A DNA stretch of 64,000 nucleotides. Source: Dermatophagoides farinae (lineage: Eukaryota > Arthropoda > Arachnida > Sarcoptiformes > Pyroglyphidae). The notes beneath the pieces were generated by a model that was given only the letters and a program-made list of their open reading frames with translations, was not told the DNA's origin and ran no database searches. Shown here one piece after another: positions 34,511 to 49,106 of the stretch. The translations under genes were made by a program, and so were the position numbers. Location of the stretch: assembly GCF_024713945.1 (NCBI RefSeq), contig NC_134683.1:2222501-2286500 (forward strand). The letters run 5' to 3'. Position 1 is the first letter of the stretch. Each line of letters starts with the position of its first letter.

Positions 34511-37500
34511 TATCATCATTGGCCATTTTGATTCTTTGATCAATCCAACATGCAAAAGTAATTTTTGTTTCTTTGCTAAACAAACACACATACACAGACA
34601 CACAAGAGAGAGAAATTTTACAATCATTTTTTTTCTGTGGCTATAATTGCAATCTAATGGCCCCATAAACAATCGTTCGTTTATTCGTAAACATTCGTGA
34701 AAGATAACTTTTTTTTTCATTCATTTCTATTGTGTGTGTGTGTGTGTGTGTGTATATATCATCATCGACAATGACACGCAATGTGAAACATTTTTGAACT
34801 TGTCCAAATGATGATGATGATGACCGTTACCGTCATGATGATGATGATGATGATAATGATGATAATAATAAAACATAGTGATGACCAATGGCCACCACCA
34901 CCACCACCACCACCAATTGCCACGAGGTCGAAGGTTCATATTGACAATTTCAATGATGATGATGATGATCTATGAGAATACCAAAAAAAATACCATATTC
35001 ATCGACTGTTCAGACGTAGTTGATGATGATGATGATGGTATAATAATGGTAACGATAATACGAAATGAAAAAAAGAATGAACAAACAAACAAGATGATGA
35101 TGATGATGATGATAATGGCTCATGTTTGTTATTGTTTGTTTGTTTGTTTTTTTTTATATTCGGTTTCCAGAATTCAAATAATAATGATGATCAGCATTGT
35201 GTGTGATAATAAAATGGCTAAAAATGATTGTCATGAAATGATGAAAATAGCCACAGCAACAGTAGTTGTAGTTTGTCAATAAAAATCATTACTGTAATAA
35301 TGATGTTGATGATGATGATGATGATTCTTGTACATTTGATTTTGATTTCTTTCTTTTTTTTTTACAAATCCAAAAAAAAAAAAAAATACAATGGACATAC
35401 ATATGGACAAACGGGTTGTGCGTTTGTGTGTATGTGTATTTTTTGGGTTTTTTCTCTGTTACTAGGCTATTGTTACATTTTTTTTTTGTTTGTTTGTTTT
35501 TGGAATGTCAAAATTTTTTCCGTTTTTTTTCCTATGGCTTATGAATGACGCCATCATCATTATTATTATTGTTGACCGGATGAAAGATACACACACACAC
35601 ACACACACACACATGCAAACACACGGACAATTGTCAATTCCATTTGCAAACAAACAAAAAAAAATTCGGTTGACTTTTCAATTCGTCGTTGTCTTTTATT
35701 GACACAATTGACTATTCGTTTCTCTCTCGTTTTTTTTTATTGGATCATTTACAGCTGCAGCAACATCATCATCATCATCATCATCATCAGCAGCAATATC
35801 AATGATGATGATACCTGGAAAAATGAACCAACAACAAAAAAACAAACTTTTATTCTACCATTCTTTTCACTCTTTTTTTTCTCTTGTCACTGTATTCGAA
35901 ATGTGTCAGTTTCGGTTTTTTTTTATTTTTTGTTTTCGCAATGTTTATTCAGTGCTGTTTTCATTCTTTTTTTTCAGAACAATTCTCACTATCAATGACA
36001 ATTTTTCTGTTTTCCGTTGTTGACAACCACAACACCAGAACAACAAGAATATATTATGTACTTGAGAGAAATGGAAAATGAAAACGAAATAAATTCAACA
36101 GAATCTTGAATGAAAAGTGAACTGTCAATTAACCAAACATAACAGATAAATAAAGAGAGAGAGAGAGAGAGTAAAGAGAAATTGATTGAAGAATGGAAAG
36201 AAAAGAAAAGAAAATGACAGTGTTCCAAATGAAAGAAAGAATGAAAAACAAAACAAAAAAAATGAACAAACCGATGGATTCGTTTGTTTTTATTTTCTGC
36301 ACACACTATCGATATATACAAATATCGATTGTTTGTTCAGCATTTGTTGTGTTCTATTCTGATATTTTTTTTTCTGGCACCATGATCATCATCATCATCA
36401 TCATTATCAACATCGTGATGACGATGATCCTGAAAACAAAATTAAATCCCATGACATACTGAGGAATTATATTCCATTGTAAACATATTCAAAAGTCATC
36501 CTATCATCATCATCATCATCATCGATGCATCGAATTACTGGATCATCATGGATCATTGATCAATTCATGTCTGTGTGTTTGTATTATAAACATACTACAG
36601 CTATTTGGTTGCTATATTTTGCCATTTTGTCTGTTTTGATGTTGAAAAATTTTGTCTTTGTTTTTTCCATCATCATCATCATCATTAACATTTTCATCAT
36701 CATCATCATCATCATGTGACACATCAACCGTATTTCTTCTTCTTTTTATTTTCTTTCATTATTTCAACAAAATAAAACAATAGATCCTATCCTACTATGT
36801 AATGTATACATAGTTAATGATGATTTGAGCAATGGATAAATGGATGGATAATGATCAGTTCAATCTGATGACCATCATCCAAAATCATCATCATCATCAT
36901 CATCCGGACATGACATGATAATGATGATGATAATGTCTATGTTTTTTCCATCTCTTTTTGCTGCTGATGATGATGATGATTTGAAGGATTTCGTTTTGTT
37001 TGTTTAATTCAAACAAACAAACAAAAAAAACGATAGATATTCATGAATGAATGATTGACAGGATTGATTCGAAGGTTATTCATATACAGAGAACTATGGA
37101 TTCTATCCAATTTGTATATATATATGCAGAATCAAATTGAAATTGATGATAAAAACAACTTACACAGGTGAATCGGCATAGATGGAAAAAAAATGAATCC
37201 TGCTAATAAATAAGATTAATCTACACACAAACACACACTGACTGATTGGCTGTACCAAAAAAAAAAAAAAAAAAAAATCATCACCAATGCTGTTTTGTTA
37301 GCCAGAAGATTTTCTAATCTTTTGAATTGGAAAAAAAAGATTTTCTCGATCAAGGTGATGATGAGTCTGTCAGTTTTGTTCCTTAAATCTATTTCAGGTT
37401 AATCTGTAGTGGTTTTTTTTCGCTGTTGCTATTTCGTTAAAGTCAAGTAGGAACAACACAACATCGATCGATGATGATAATGATGATGATGGTGGATGAT

Positions 37501-37824
37501 TTTTTTTCGCTATTTAGCGATGAAATGCAAATAAATCACCCAAAAGAAAAAAAATTTTTTTTTCCTAGATTGAATGAATGAATTCGGCAACCAGTGTGCT
37601 GTATTGAAGTTTAGATTCTTTTTCGTCTTCTTTTCTCTTCTCCACGAAAGATAGATCTGTAAGATTTTGAATTTGAATCTTAAGAAGCCCGGTTATCATC
37701 ATCATCATCATCATCAACGTCATGTCAAAGCTGCTGGTTTATATTGCCTTTTTTATCGGTGATGATAAGTCATGAAGTAATCAATCAATCAATCAATCAA
37801 TGAATTGAATGCGATTAGCTTATC

Positions 37825-37855
<31 letters not shown>

Positions 37856-40800
37856 AAGTTCAAGTGAAAAGAAACAGGACAAGAAAAAAAAAGATTCACA
37901 CTTATCAGATTAAAATGTTTAATCTTTTTCAAGAATTCAGATTTTCAACATTTTGAACTTTTTTCATTTTCATGATGGTGATGATGAGAATCATAATTTT
38001 TTTTTTCTCTCTCTCTCTCATAATAATAATTACCATCTATGCCCAATATATTAATATATACCAGTAGCAGTATATATATGATGATCAATGTTCGAGGTGG
38101 GCCCATCTTTTTTTTTCCTACTCAATTTACTTACTTTTCTGGACAGAATTTTTGTTTTGTTTTGTTTTTTTTTTGTTCACTTCAAGAATGGCTATAATAA
38201 TAATCATAATTGTATATATGGATGGATGTGGTCTTCAATGTTGGAAAGAAAATTCAGGCGGCAAATTTTTTACTTCTTCTTTTACACTCTCTGTGTGTTT
38301 ATGTATGTGTGTGTGTGTGTGATCACCACCATATCATTGACTTTCTCCATTTTGATGTTTATGTTTTTTTTTCTGTTGTTGTTGTTGTTGTTGTTGTTAC
38401 GTTTGATCGAATGCCGCTATTTATTATTGATTATTGGCCAAAAATGTAAAATTTGCGGCTACTGATCCGAATATCTTAACATTTACAATAGCTGGATTCG
38501 ATTATTATTATTATTATTATCATTGTTACCTTGATATCGAGATGGATGGATGGATGGATGATAATAATAATAATTTCTAAGGTAAAAACCTTGATTTTTT
38601 TTCGTTCAGATTTTGTATTGTGTTTTTTTTGTGAGTTTGACACTTTTTTTTTGTTTCTTCCACTATTTCCACACACACATCATTGTCATTGTCATCATCA
38701 TCATCATATCATTATTATCATTGTTTTTTTTTTATATTCCGGACATTTTTTTTCACACTCACTCACACACACACACACACACGAACTTTCAACTTTTTTT
38801 TTCTTTACAACATGAGATTCCTATGATGTTTTTTTTATTCAAGTATCTCAAGCTTATGGTTGTAGTTTTTTTTCTGAGGGTTGTAGTTGTCGCACCAAGT
38901 TCCAAAACAACAACAACAACAACAACAACAATTTACGAATAATAACATGTTTTTGTTCGAATTTGATTTTTTTTTTCTTTTTTTTTGGTTACCACAAATT
39001 TTTTTTTGTATCAATGTTGTATACACATGGTTTCGTTCATGGTACTTGTATTTTTTTTTTATTTTTTTATTTTTTATTTTTTTGATTCAATTCGTTTGTT
39101 CGTTTTGGTCTCGCACGATTGTTCACGAGTATGTTTTTTTTTGTTTTCTGTTATTCGTTGATGGTTTTGGTTTCATTGTTGTTGTTGTTGTTGTGGTTAA
39201 ACACCGCCACCACCACTGCCACCATGGACATTTTCTTCCTATTATTATTATTATTATTCGGATACAATGATGACAATTGGTTGATATTGTAAGTGTTAAG
39301 TGTGTGTATGTGTGTATTTGACATGGTGTCTACACGATGTGTCCAAAAAAAAAAAGAAGAAATCATTGATGACAATGATGACAATTGACGAGTATTCGGT
39401 ATGGGCGTTCATCAACAACAACAACAACAACAAGAAATGACAGCTTCAATAATAATAATAAAAGAAAAAGAAACGACAACAACAAATGAAAATTGTCAAA
39501 TAAAATGAAAGAAAGAAAATGTGTGTGTGCTATTGAGGTGGTAAATGTGGATATACTGAATGATACAAAAAACCATCAGCCACCTCTTCATTTTTTTTTG
39601 TTGTTGTTGATAATTGACACTTGATCGACACACCGACACCGGTGTCGGTGTGTGTATTTGTAGACTTTTCAAATATTTTTTTTTCTTTTTTTTACTTCGT
39701 TTTACTGACATGTTTGATCATTGACTTTGGATTTTTTTTTTGGTGTCCAACATGAAAATTGTCCATTCTTGTCTACCTATACCTAGCTTTTTTATTCATA
39801 TTGATCAAATGTCGGTATAGCCAACTAGATCAATAGATGTTTTTTTTTCGTTTGTTTTGCATTCGTGTATTCACCCTGTACCAACAAACGAAAAAAAAAA
39901 TTATTCAAGATCCATTGATGATTTTTTTTTCTCACATCATGGGCCCTTTGGTCTCAGTCAGTTTTTTTTCTTGTATTTTCGACACATTCACGTCATAAGC
40001 ACACACAATGTTTTTTATTTTCATTTTTTTTGGATAGTGAGAGAATACATCATGGGCCTGTCATTTTTTTTTTTTGACATTGTCACCAGTCAAGAAACAA
40101 CAAACAACAGGACAGAAAAAAACATACATTTATAAATTGGTTACAATGAAACAAAGATAATCGAGAAAAAAAAACCTCAACAATGTGAATTGATAGTGAT
40201 AAATAGAATAGACGACTACGTTGACAATGGTTTGAAAACAGAGGAAGAGTGAGAGAGAGAGAGAGAAAATCGAATCGAACTAGAAACAATATTTATATAT
40301 CTTGAAAGAAAAAAAAAAACAAAGACAAAAGAATACGATCAAAATGACAATGAAAATGATCGTCACCCAAATGTCATTGTCATCATCATCGTTGTCGTTG
40401 TAGTCGTCGTCGTCGTTGTTGAAAACAAAAGAATCCGACCGAAACCACACACACACAAACCCACAAACTATTCATTCAATTTTTGTGGGTTTGATACATA
40501 CGAGAAAAAAACCCCTTCCATCGATTTGGATGGGGGGAAGGCAGAATTGTTGTATGCGATAGGATCCTTTCGTATATCCACACCGGCGTCATTGATTTTT
40601 CTTTTTCTTTTTTTTTGCTTTGTTTTCCTCAATCGAATTTTAGTTGATATATTCAATTTGATGATATTCGTGGCAAAAAAAAAATGCCTTTGCAGATCTT
40701 TGAGCAATTTTTTTTCTGTTTTCGAAAACCATGTTTTTATTGTTGTTGTTGTTATCTTTGGAAATTTTGATAGATAAAACAGATAGACATTCAGTTGGGA

Positions 40801-43800
40801 AACACAATTTATGCCCCCGGTAACGAAAAAAAAACCATAGTGTGAGAGTGAGGGAGAAAAACGAAACCATCCATCCATCCATCTAGTTTGTTTTTATATA
40901 TACCAGAATTCACACTCATTTCTGCATGATTAAGCGAATAAATATTGTGGTATATTCATCATTCAACCATACCAATACATATATTCATAGTGTGAAGAAT
41001 TCTGGTCCCTGGTTACCTCTCACTATATATCACTCAACTAGAATTTTTTTTCGGTTTATTTTTTTCCATCACCCTAAAGCGTTTCGTTTTTTTTCCATTT
41101 TCACAATGGCTGACTGACTGGCTGATAGTAGTGATGGTGGTGGTGATGATGGTGAAGGTGTCATTCTGTACGACAATCTTTCAATCGAATATGGGTTCCG
41201 GCGATTCAATTCTTGTTGTTGTTGTTTTTTGTTGTTTCTCTCACTGTGTGTGTGTGTGTCTGTGGATTCACCATAAAACGAAAAGAAATTGTTAGCAAAC
41301 AATAATAATAATCTAAATGATGATGAATAGAAAAAAAAATAAACAGTGAAAATGTATATTCTGTAACTTGTTTGAAATAATTTTTTTTTCTTCAGGTTTC
41401 TCCATACAATTCAATTCAATTCTATTCAACAATTTTAATTTCATCCAATATCACACATTGTGTGTGTGTGTGTGTGATAATCGGAAATTCTGTAGTCTGT
41501 ACAAATATTAGTTGCTACTATCAATATCCATTTTCTACAACAAAAAAAAAGCTGCAAAAGCAAACATTTGTGACACTAATATTTGATGATGACATTTTTT
41601 GTTTGTTTGTTTGTTAATTTCGATATTTTTTTTCTTTCTTTTTCAAAATATGAAAAAATTTAATGAATTTTTTTTTCTCTATTTTTCATTTCATTTATTG
41701 AATCATTATAGACGTTTTGGAACAAAATGTTCAGGATGTTCACAAGGAATATTACCCACCGATTTAGTACGACGTGCACGTAATAAAGTATTTCATATAA
41801 AATGTTTTACCTGTATAGTATGCCGTAAACAATTAAGTACCGGTGAACAATTGTATATATTGGAAGAGAATCGTTTTGTTTGTGAAAAGGATTATATTAA
41901 TAATCGACAACAACATCAACAACAACAACAGCAACAACAACAACAACCACCGCCTACATCCATATCGCATCAATCATTACATCATCAACATACTCATCAT
42001 CAGCATCATCAACAACAACAATCACCAGCACCACTACATCAGCCAACAAATCATCATTCCCATTCACATAATCATCATCCCCATCATCCACATCATCATC
42101 ATCATCATCATCATACAGGTAAGAATATTCTGTTTGTCACATATGCATTAGGAAAGTATGAAAATAAAAAAAAGCAAAATGAAAAAAATAAAATTTGCAT
42201 CCAAAATCAATGCAATAATTAAATTATTCTTTATAAATTCAAAAAATGATAATGATGGAAATGATGTCATTGGTGTTCATCTAACATGTGTGTGTGTGTG
42301 TGTATGTATGTTTGACAAGTGTCGTTACAAATATAGCCCAAAGGATAGTTGATCAAATTTCTTACTATTGCCTCCATCATCATCATCATCATCATCATCA
42401 AATTCTGAAACTGTTGTAGCCAAAATACTAGAATAATATTTACATTTCATGATTCTTGTGAGTTTTTTTTCCTATAATATTCTTGGCTTGCGGGATCAAT
42501 TGTATATGCATGCATCAACATCATCATCATGTGTGTAACATCACGTTATTGTAAAATAATGTGAATTGAATTGTCACAAATTCGTGTCTGTGCATTTTTT
42601 TTTTTTCGTTCACGCACACAGAAACCAAAATTTGATTTGTACCATTTCATTCATGCCGGTCATATTCACTCCAATTTGTTGTTGTCGTTGTTGTTGTTGT
42701 TATTGCTGTTGGAATGTGTGTGTTTCGTTTCTTTTTTGTTAGTTACAAATTTGCAATTTTTTTTCGCCTTTTGGCAATGATAATTCTTTGGTAATGTCCA
42801 CATGTGTGGTGTATGTGTGTGAGTCATATAGAATTTGGTCTTTTTTTTTGGTTTGTTGTATTGTTTCACATAACGAAATTGTATCCGATTTTTTTTTCGT
42901 TGTGAGAATTTCCAAGAATAACTCTGGAAAACGGAATTTCATTGCTATTCTTAAAAAAACCCAAAGGCCTATCCCGTGTTCCAGTAGGGCTTGGTCCCGT
43001 TGTTGTTATTGTTGTGGTTGTTGTTGTTCATTTTTATCTATGAACAGATAGCCAAAAAGAAAATTAATTATGAAAAAACAAAATCGTTTGTAAATCGATT
43101 GTTGTTTTTTCTTTCATTTTCATTCTTATATTCTACTGACCTTCCAGAAAAAAAGGTCAAAAGGTTTTCATCAGGTTACTCGTTGAAGCAAAAATGTTGT
43201 TTTTCAGTGAAAACAAAAAAATAAAATCTCCATAATCAGAATTCATATTCATTCATTAATTTAGTTTTTTTCAAAGTTGTAAAATTTTTATGTTTTAAAA
43301 AATCCTTAAATTTTACCTGTCTTTTTCTTCAGTGTTCAATTGATTAATGATCATCACTGAATTCATTCATTCAAGTTCCGTTATCGATGAAAAAAAAACA
43401 AAAAGAATCATTAGATTCAAATATTCATTGCATTACATTTTCATTCTTTGTTTTTTGGATTTTATTGTTGTAATATTTTCACTGACGTTAATCTGTCGAT
43501 TTTTTTTCTGTTTTGTTTTTGTTCGTGTGCTTGATTTTTTTTCGGGAGGGGTGGGGGAAGAGGTGGAAAGGGAATTATCACTACGACTATTATCACGACA
43601 AATTAGCAAGTTTTTTTTTCGTTTGTTGCAAGTGTGATGAATGAATGGAATAATAACAACAGAGCAACAAGAGCAAGAAAAAAAACCATTTGATTTTTAC
43701 ACAGTATGATCATGATATGCCTGTCATATATATTGGATATATATATGAATGTGGTTGATGGTGGTCATATCTTGTCATGATCATCATCATCATCATCATC

Positions 43801-46800
43801 ATTGTTTTGAATGAAAATATGCTTTAACCATTGAACAAAAAAACGTGGTCGTCGTGGTATAGTCTTTTCCATTTTTTTTCTTTTTTTTTTTTGGTGCCTC
43901 AATTGATTTATTAATACGTAAACACACACATATGGTCGATACGATACGAATACGGTCTGACAAATGTGTCTTCAAAGAATTCTTAGTTTATTTGGTTCGC
44001 CTCTTTTTTTTTGACGGACAACATCATCACCATGGTTGTTTTGAATTTTGCCAAAGAATTTTGGTGGGTAATGGATTTTGTTCGTTTTTTTACAAGGAAA
44101 AGATTTGAGATTCAAGAATTCAAGAAAAAAAATTCGTTTGACATTCATTTATGTCATCAAAAGGATCATATTTTTTTTTTTTTTTTTTTTTGGTTTTTGT
44201 TTCGGGCAAATTTTCTTTTTCACTACCTGATTATTGCCGATTTCCATGATGATGATGATGATGATGACCATAAAATGGACACGAACGAGATTCATTCTTG
44301 TGTCAATGATGATGATGATGATGATCGTGTCTTGATCATCGTTCGAATTTTTTTTTATTCGGTTAGTTATTCGAATGGTTTGTAGTTGAGTTTTTTCGTT
44401 TTTGTTTTTTCTCTCATTTCGTGGTCGTGTCGTTGTCGTAAATCTTGACACACACACACACATGATGTGATATTTGGCTCCCCTAAATGGATGATGATGA
44501 TGATGAAGCAAACTTTCAACAACCAACGAATAAGAAAATAAAACTTTGAAGTGAAACAAAATGTATATGGCCAAAAAAAAGGCGAAACTTTACGAAAAGC
44601 TACAAGGGAATTTTTTTTTCTTACCATCATCATCATCATCAACATCAACATCAACATCGAACCACCGATCGACTTTATTTTCAGGTTTTCTTTATCATTT
44701 TGTTTTTTATTTATTCCATAAAAAAAACCACCACAAGAACAACCACCATCATCACCACCATCACACGAACTTGAATCGATGAATCAAACACTTGACTGTT
44801 TTTTCACATTTTTTTTTTTATTTATCGTCACACACACAAGAGTCGTGATATTCGAGCAATGGTTGAATAGCTAAAAAAGGAAAAACTTTGCCCGAAGAAT
44901 TTTGTTTTGTTTTGTTTTTTGTTTCATGATATACAAAAGAAAAAAAAACTTTATCAATCAATAAACAGAATATAAATGTGGTGAACAAAAAAAAAAGAAA
45001 AAATGTTTAGTAAAACAAAACAACAACAACAACAAAAATGGATAAAAAAAATTCAAGTGAAATCGAATATAAAAAAAAATAAAAAATTAATGAAACGAAT
45101 CTATGAAATCCGTGAATATATTGAACAAAATCTGTTGTGTTCTGTGTAACATGAATTTATTCGTTTCACTGATCAATGATTTTGATCTTGAGATGATGAT
45201 GATCTTGGAGCATCACCACCACCACCACCACCAAAAAAACGATTTTTCTGGGTCTAAAATATGCTGTTGTTTCTTGTTTCTGGGTGCTTCTTTTCTCGAT
45301 CGACACGCAAAATTATCACCGGTCACGTAATCTTTTAAACGGTGTATATGTTAGCATCATACCGTATGAATTACCATGTTTCACACACACACACACACTT
45401 GTACTAGACATAGACAGAATTCACGTGAAACAACTACAACAACAGCAACAACAACAAAAAACAGAAAAAAAACTTTGGGCTTTTTAATTCAAAAGAATTT
45501 TTCCATATATGCTTTGATTTAACACACAGACACAGAATAATCGGGGTTTTAGTGAAGGTCATATTAAAGTTTACAGAATCGTGCACGATTTGAATGTCAT
45601 TTTTTTTTATCTTTTTCAACATTCATCCACCTCCAACAACGTTTGATCATAGATCATGTTCCAACATTTTGTTTTTTTCCGTTGATGATGTGTTATCATC
45701 ATTAGTTTTATTGATGTTCGTTGTTTTAGTCAAATGGATTTTTTTTTCTTTTGTCGAATTCAAAATTCGTATTTCAATATTGATTGATGATCCATATTGT
45801 TTTCAAAAAAACGGTTCAAGTCTCACTTGATAGAATCTATTTATGTTTTATCGTCATTTTCTTAACTTTGGTTCCTTTAATTATTTTCTTATATTCTGGA
45901 TGGAAAAAAAATTTCTCTTTCAATACAATACAATCATATTAAATCACACAACAACGTGTTTTGATGATGATAATCATCATTATCATGATGATGATCATTA
46001 TCATTGTGTTTTTAACAATCATCAAAAATGATTGCAAACATTCAAAAGTTGTTGAAAAGTTTTTTTTTCACATTGCCAAATTCTTTCAATTCATTCATGA
46101 ACAAATCACACATTGAAACGACATATATAACCACAAACAAACGCACACACACACACACACACCCATAACATTATCATTAGATTCTCCATACATTTTTACA
46201 TCATGTAACCGATTCTTGTAAGTTTATTTTTCGCCAAAACATTATGATTCAGGTTTGTCGTTGTTGTTGTTGTTGTTGTTGTTGTTTTTGTTCATTTTAT
46301 GGCCCTTATACGTTGATTTTTGTTTCCGAAAAATAAACCGTATGTTTTTAGTGGTGATTTTTTTTTTTTTTGAAAAAAAAAATTCTTCATACTACACAAT
46401 AATAGTAGATCAGGACTTTTGTAAAGAGAAATATGATGAGATGTGTGTGTGTGTGTGTGTGTCATTATATTGTACCCAAGACGTAGATCATCATCATCAT
46501 CATCAGTGATGTGGTATATATGGTTTGTGTTCATTGCATCACTCTATTGGGATTTCAAACATTTTTTGTTTTGTTTTGTTTTATTTCGAGTTTTTACCAT
46601 TTGGTTTCAACTTCTGGTTTATGTGTGTGTGTGTGTGTGTGTTTGACTCTTGATGAATTTGTTGTTGTTGTGAATGATTCGAGGTTTTTTTCCCGATTAC
46701 CATCATGTGATCATGATGATGATTATTATTATTATCGATATGTCCCTTGACTCTAATATATTCGATCAACTTTTTGTTTTCGTTAGACATATACACATTA

Positions 46801-49057
46801 TGTTGATGATCCATGGGACCTAGACTGTTTTGAAAAAGTTTTCTAAATTTTATTTTATTTTTCATTTTATTCGAATGGCAAATTTTGTGGTTTTCGTGTT
46901 TTTTTTTCCATTCCAGTCATTTGCTTCACCGTCGGTTGTTTCTACCAATCGAGGTTTTTTTTACGGCCAATGACTTACTATAGTTTAATTTTTTCTTTTT
47001 ATTTTATTTATTTTTTTTTTGGTCGACGAGTTTATTATCATCGTCATCGTTATTGGTCATATATACCACTTTATACCATATTACAAAGCAAAAAAACGAA
47101 AGGAAAAATCATCAAAGTGTCAACACCAGTCAGACACAATCATCAGGCGATCATCATCGTCATATTTTTTTTCTGTTGTTGTTGTCTTGGACATGTGTGT
47201 GTAAATCAAAAAATTTTTGATGCCAAATTTTTTTTTCTTATTTATGACTTTATTATTACACTTTTTGAAATTATTTTATTTCACCATTTAATGATATGCT
47301 ACTACCATGATAATAATAATGATGATTGTAATTTTTGTTTTCTCTTTTTCTTCCACATATTGTTTTCGTATTCTAGGTTTAACCACATTAAATGAATCAA
47401 CCAATGATGGTGATGATCCTGATTTTGATGATAGTATGATATCACCAGGTGATGGTGAAGATCTCAGCTGTAAAGATGAACTTGATTCTGATGCCGAAGA
47501 TGAAACATTACTTGGTATTGATGGCCCATTACCATCATTGAATAGTCTAAGTCATGGATCATCACATCATGCATTATCAAGTAAATCATCACCAATGTCT
47601 GCAAGTTCATCAATGTCTGATTCCGGTATTGGCTGTACAAATGGTTCAGCAGCATCATTAGGTGGTCTTGGTGATCCATCATCACCAACTGGTGGTCATC
47701 AATCCGGTTCCGCTAATAGTATTGGTAGTGGTAATGATGAAAATCAACCTGGTGGTACAAAACGTCGTGGACCACGTACAACAATCAAAGCAAAACAATT
47801 GGAAACATTAAAGGCAGCATTTCAAGCAACACCTAAACCAACAAGGCATATACGTGAACAATTGGCCAATGAAACTGGTCTCAATATGCGAGTCATTCAG
47901 GTATGTGAATACTTTCACTAGAATACTCTGATTTTTTTTCATTGAGAGAACAACAAAAAGTTGTCAGTTGACATTTTTTTTTATTCATTTCTTTCACATT
48001 CGTGAAAATATCATCATTTGAAAATAGGAAACTATGTATTATCATCATCATCATCATCATGATGAAAACAACAACCGGGAAATTCAACCAGCATTAGCGA
48101 TTATATTATTATCACAATTTCATAAATGTGTTTGTGTGTGTGGTGGTGGTGAAACACATGTGCCAAACGTGTGGCCAAAATAAACTTAAATCTATCTACT
48201 ACTAGTAGTAGTAGTAGTTATATTATGTAGTAAAATGACATTGTCACACCATTATCATCATCATCAACATCAACATCAATGATGATGATGATGATTGTAT
48301 GTGACATTCACTGTTTATATATTTGTTTTGATTCAGAATCTGAGAATTATTCTTCGTTTTTATTTCTGGTAGCCAAGACTTGAGGCGTTTGAACCATATT
48401 ACATATTATTATTATCATCATCATCAAGTCTGGTTGATTCACTGACTGGTTGGTTGGCTACAATTTCGTTTTTTTTTCACTCTCTCACACTCTTACTGTG
48501 TGTGTGTGTGTTTGCATTAGTTTCATTTCTTATCTTGATCATTTAGAGTAATCTTGATTGCCGCTTGTGTGGCACCCAAAAAAAAAAAAAAAAAATGAAT
48601 GAATGAATGAATGAATGAATGACAATGAAAAGAGAAAAAAAATTGGTTATATAAGAGAAAATGTTGGTTGGAGAATTTATTTTGGAACAGACACACACAC
48701 ACACACACGAACTGATCGACCATTTTTACCGATTTTATTTCCAGATATAGTTGTCAAGTGACTAGCGACGATGTGAGACAACAACAAAAAAAATCGTTTT
48801 ATTATGAGTGTGTGTGTGTGTGTGTATGAATGATCCAAAGAATCGAAACGTAATGAAAAGAAAATGAATCGAAATCGAAAACAAAAAAAAAAAAACAACA
48901 ACAACAACAACAAAATAAACGATGGTGAAAAAAAAACGGGAAGGAAATGAAAAAAAAGGATGGCCAGGAAAAAATAGTACATAGCAAAGAATTGAGTGGC
49001 AATATACGATCTATACATTTGGAACAAACAAACACATGAACATTGACTCAATTCTGC

Positions 49058-49106
<49 letters not shown>

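Larger units (their letters stand above)
29636..41711 (+). other. Lim1: Lim1 intron 1 (12.1 kb)
   Basis: No nested gene is supportable on either strand. It is filled with ATG/CAT, CA/TG, CAA/TTG and A/T repeats, including 28 A at 37825-37852. Notable non-repetitive motifs are palindromes at 31356-31377 and 39628-39653, a CpG-rich patch at 33151-33181 and a TATCGATA at 36307-36314. A regulatory role is likely but unproven. Confidence 0.75.

Noticed and set aside
37825-37852. Poly(A) tract as the tail of a retroposon
   Set aside because: No element body upstream and no flanking target-site duplication; homopolymers are common here.
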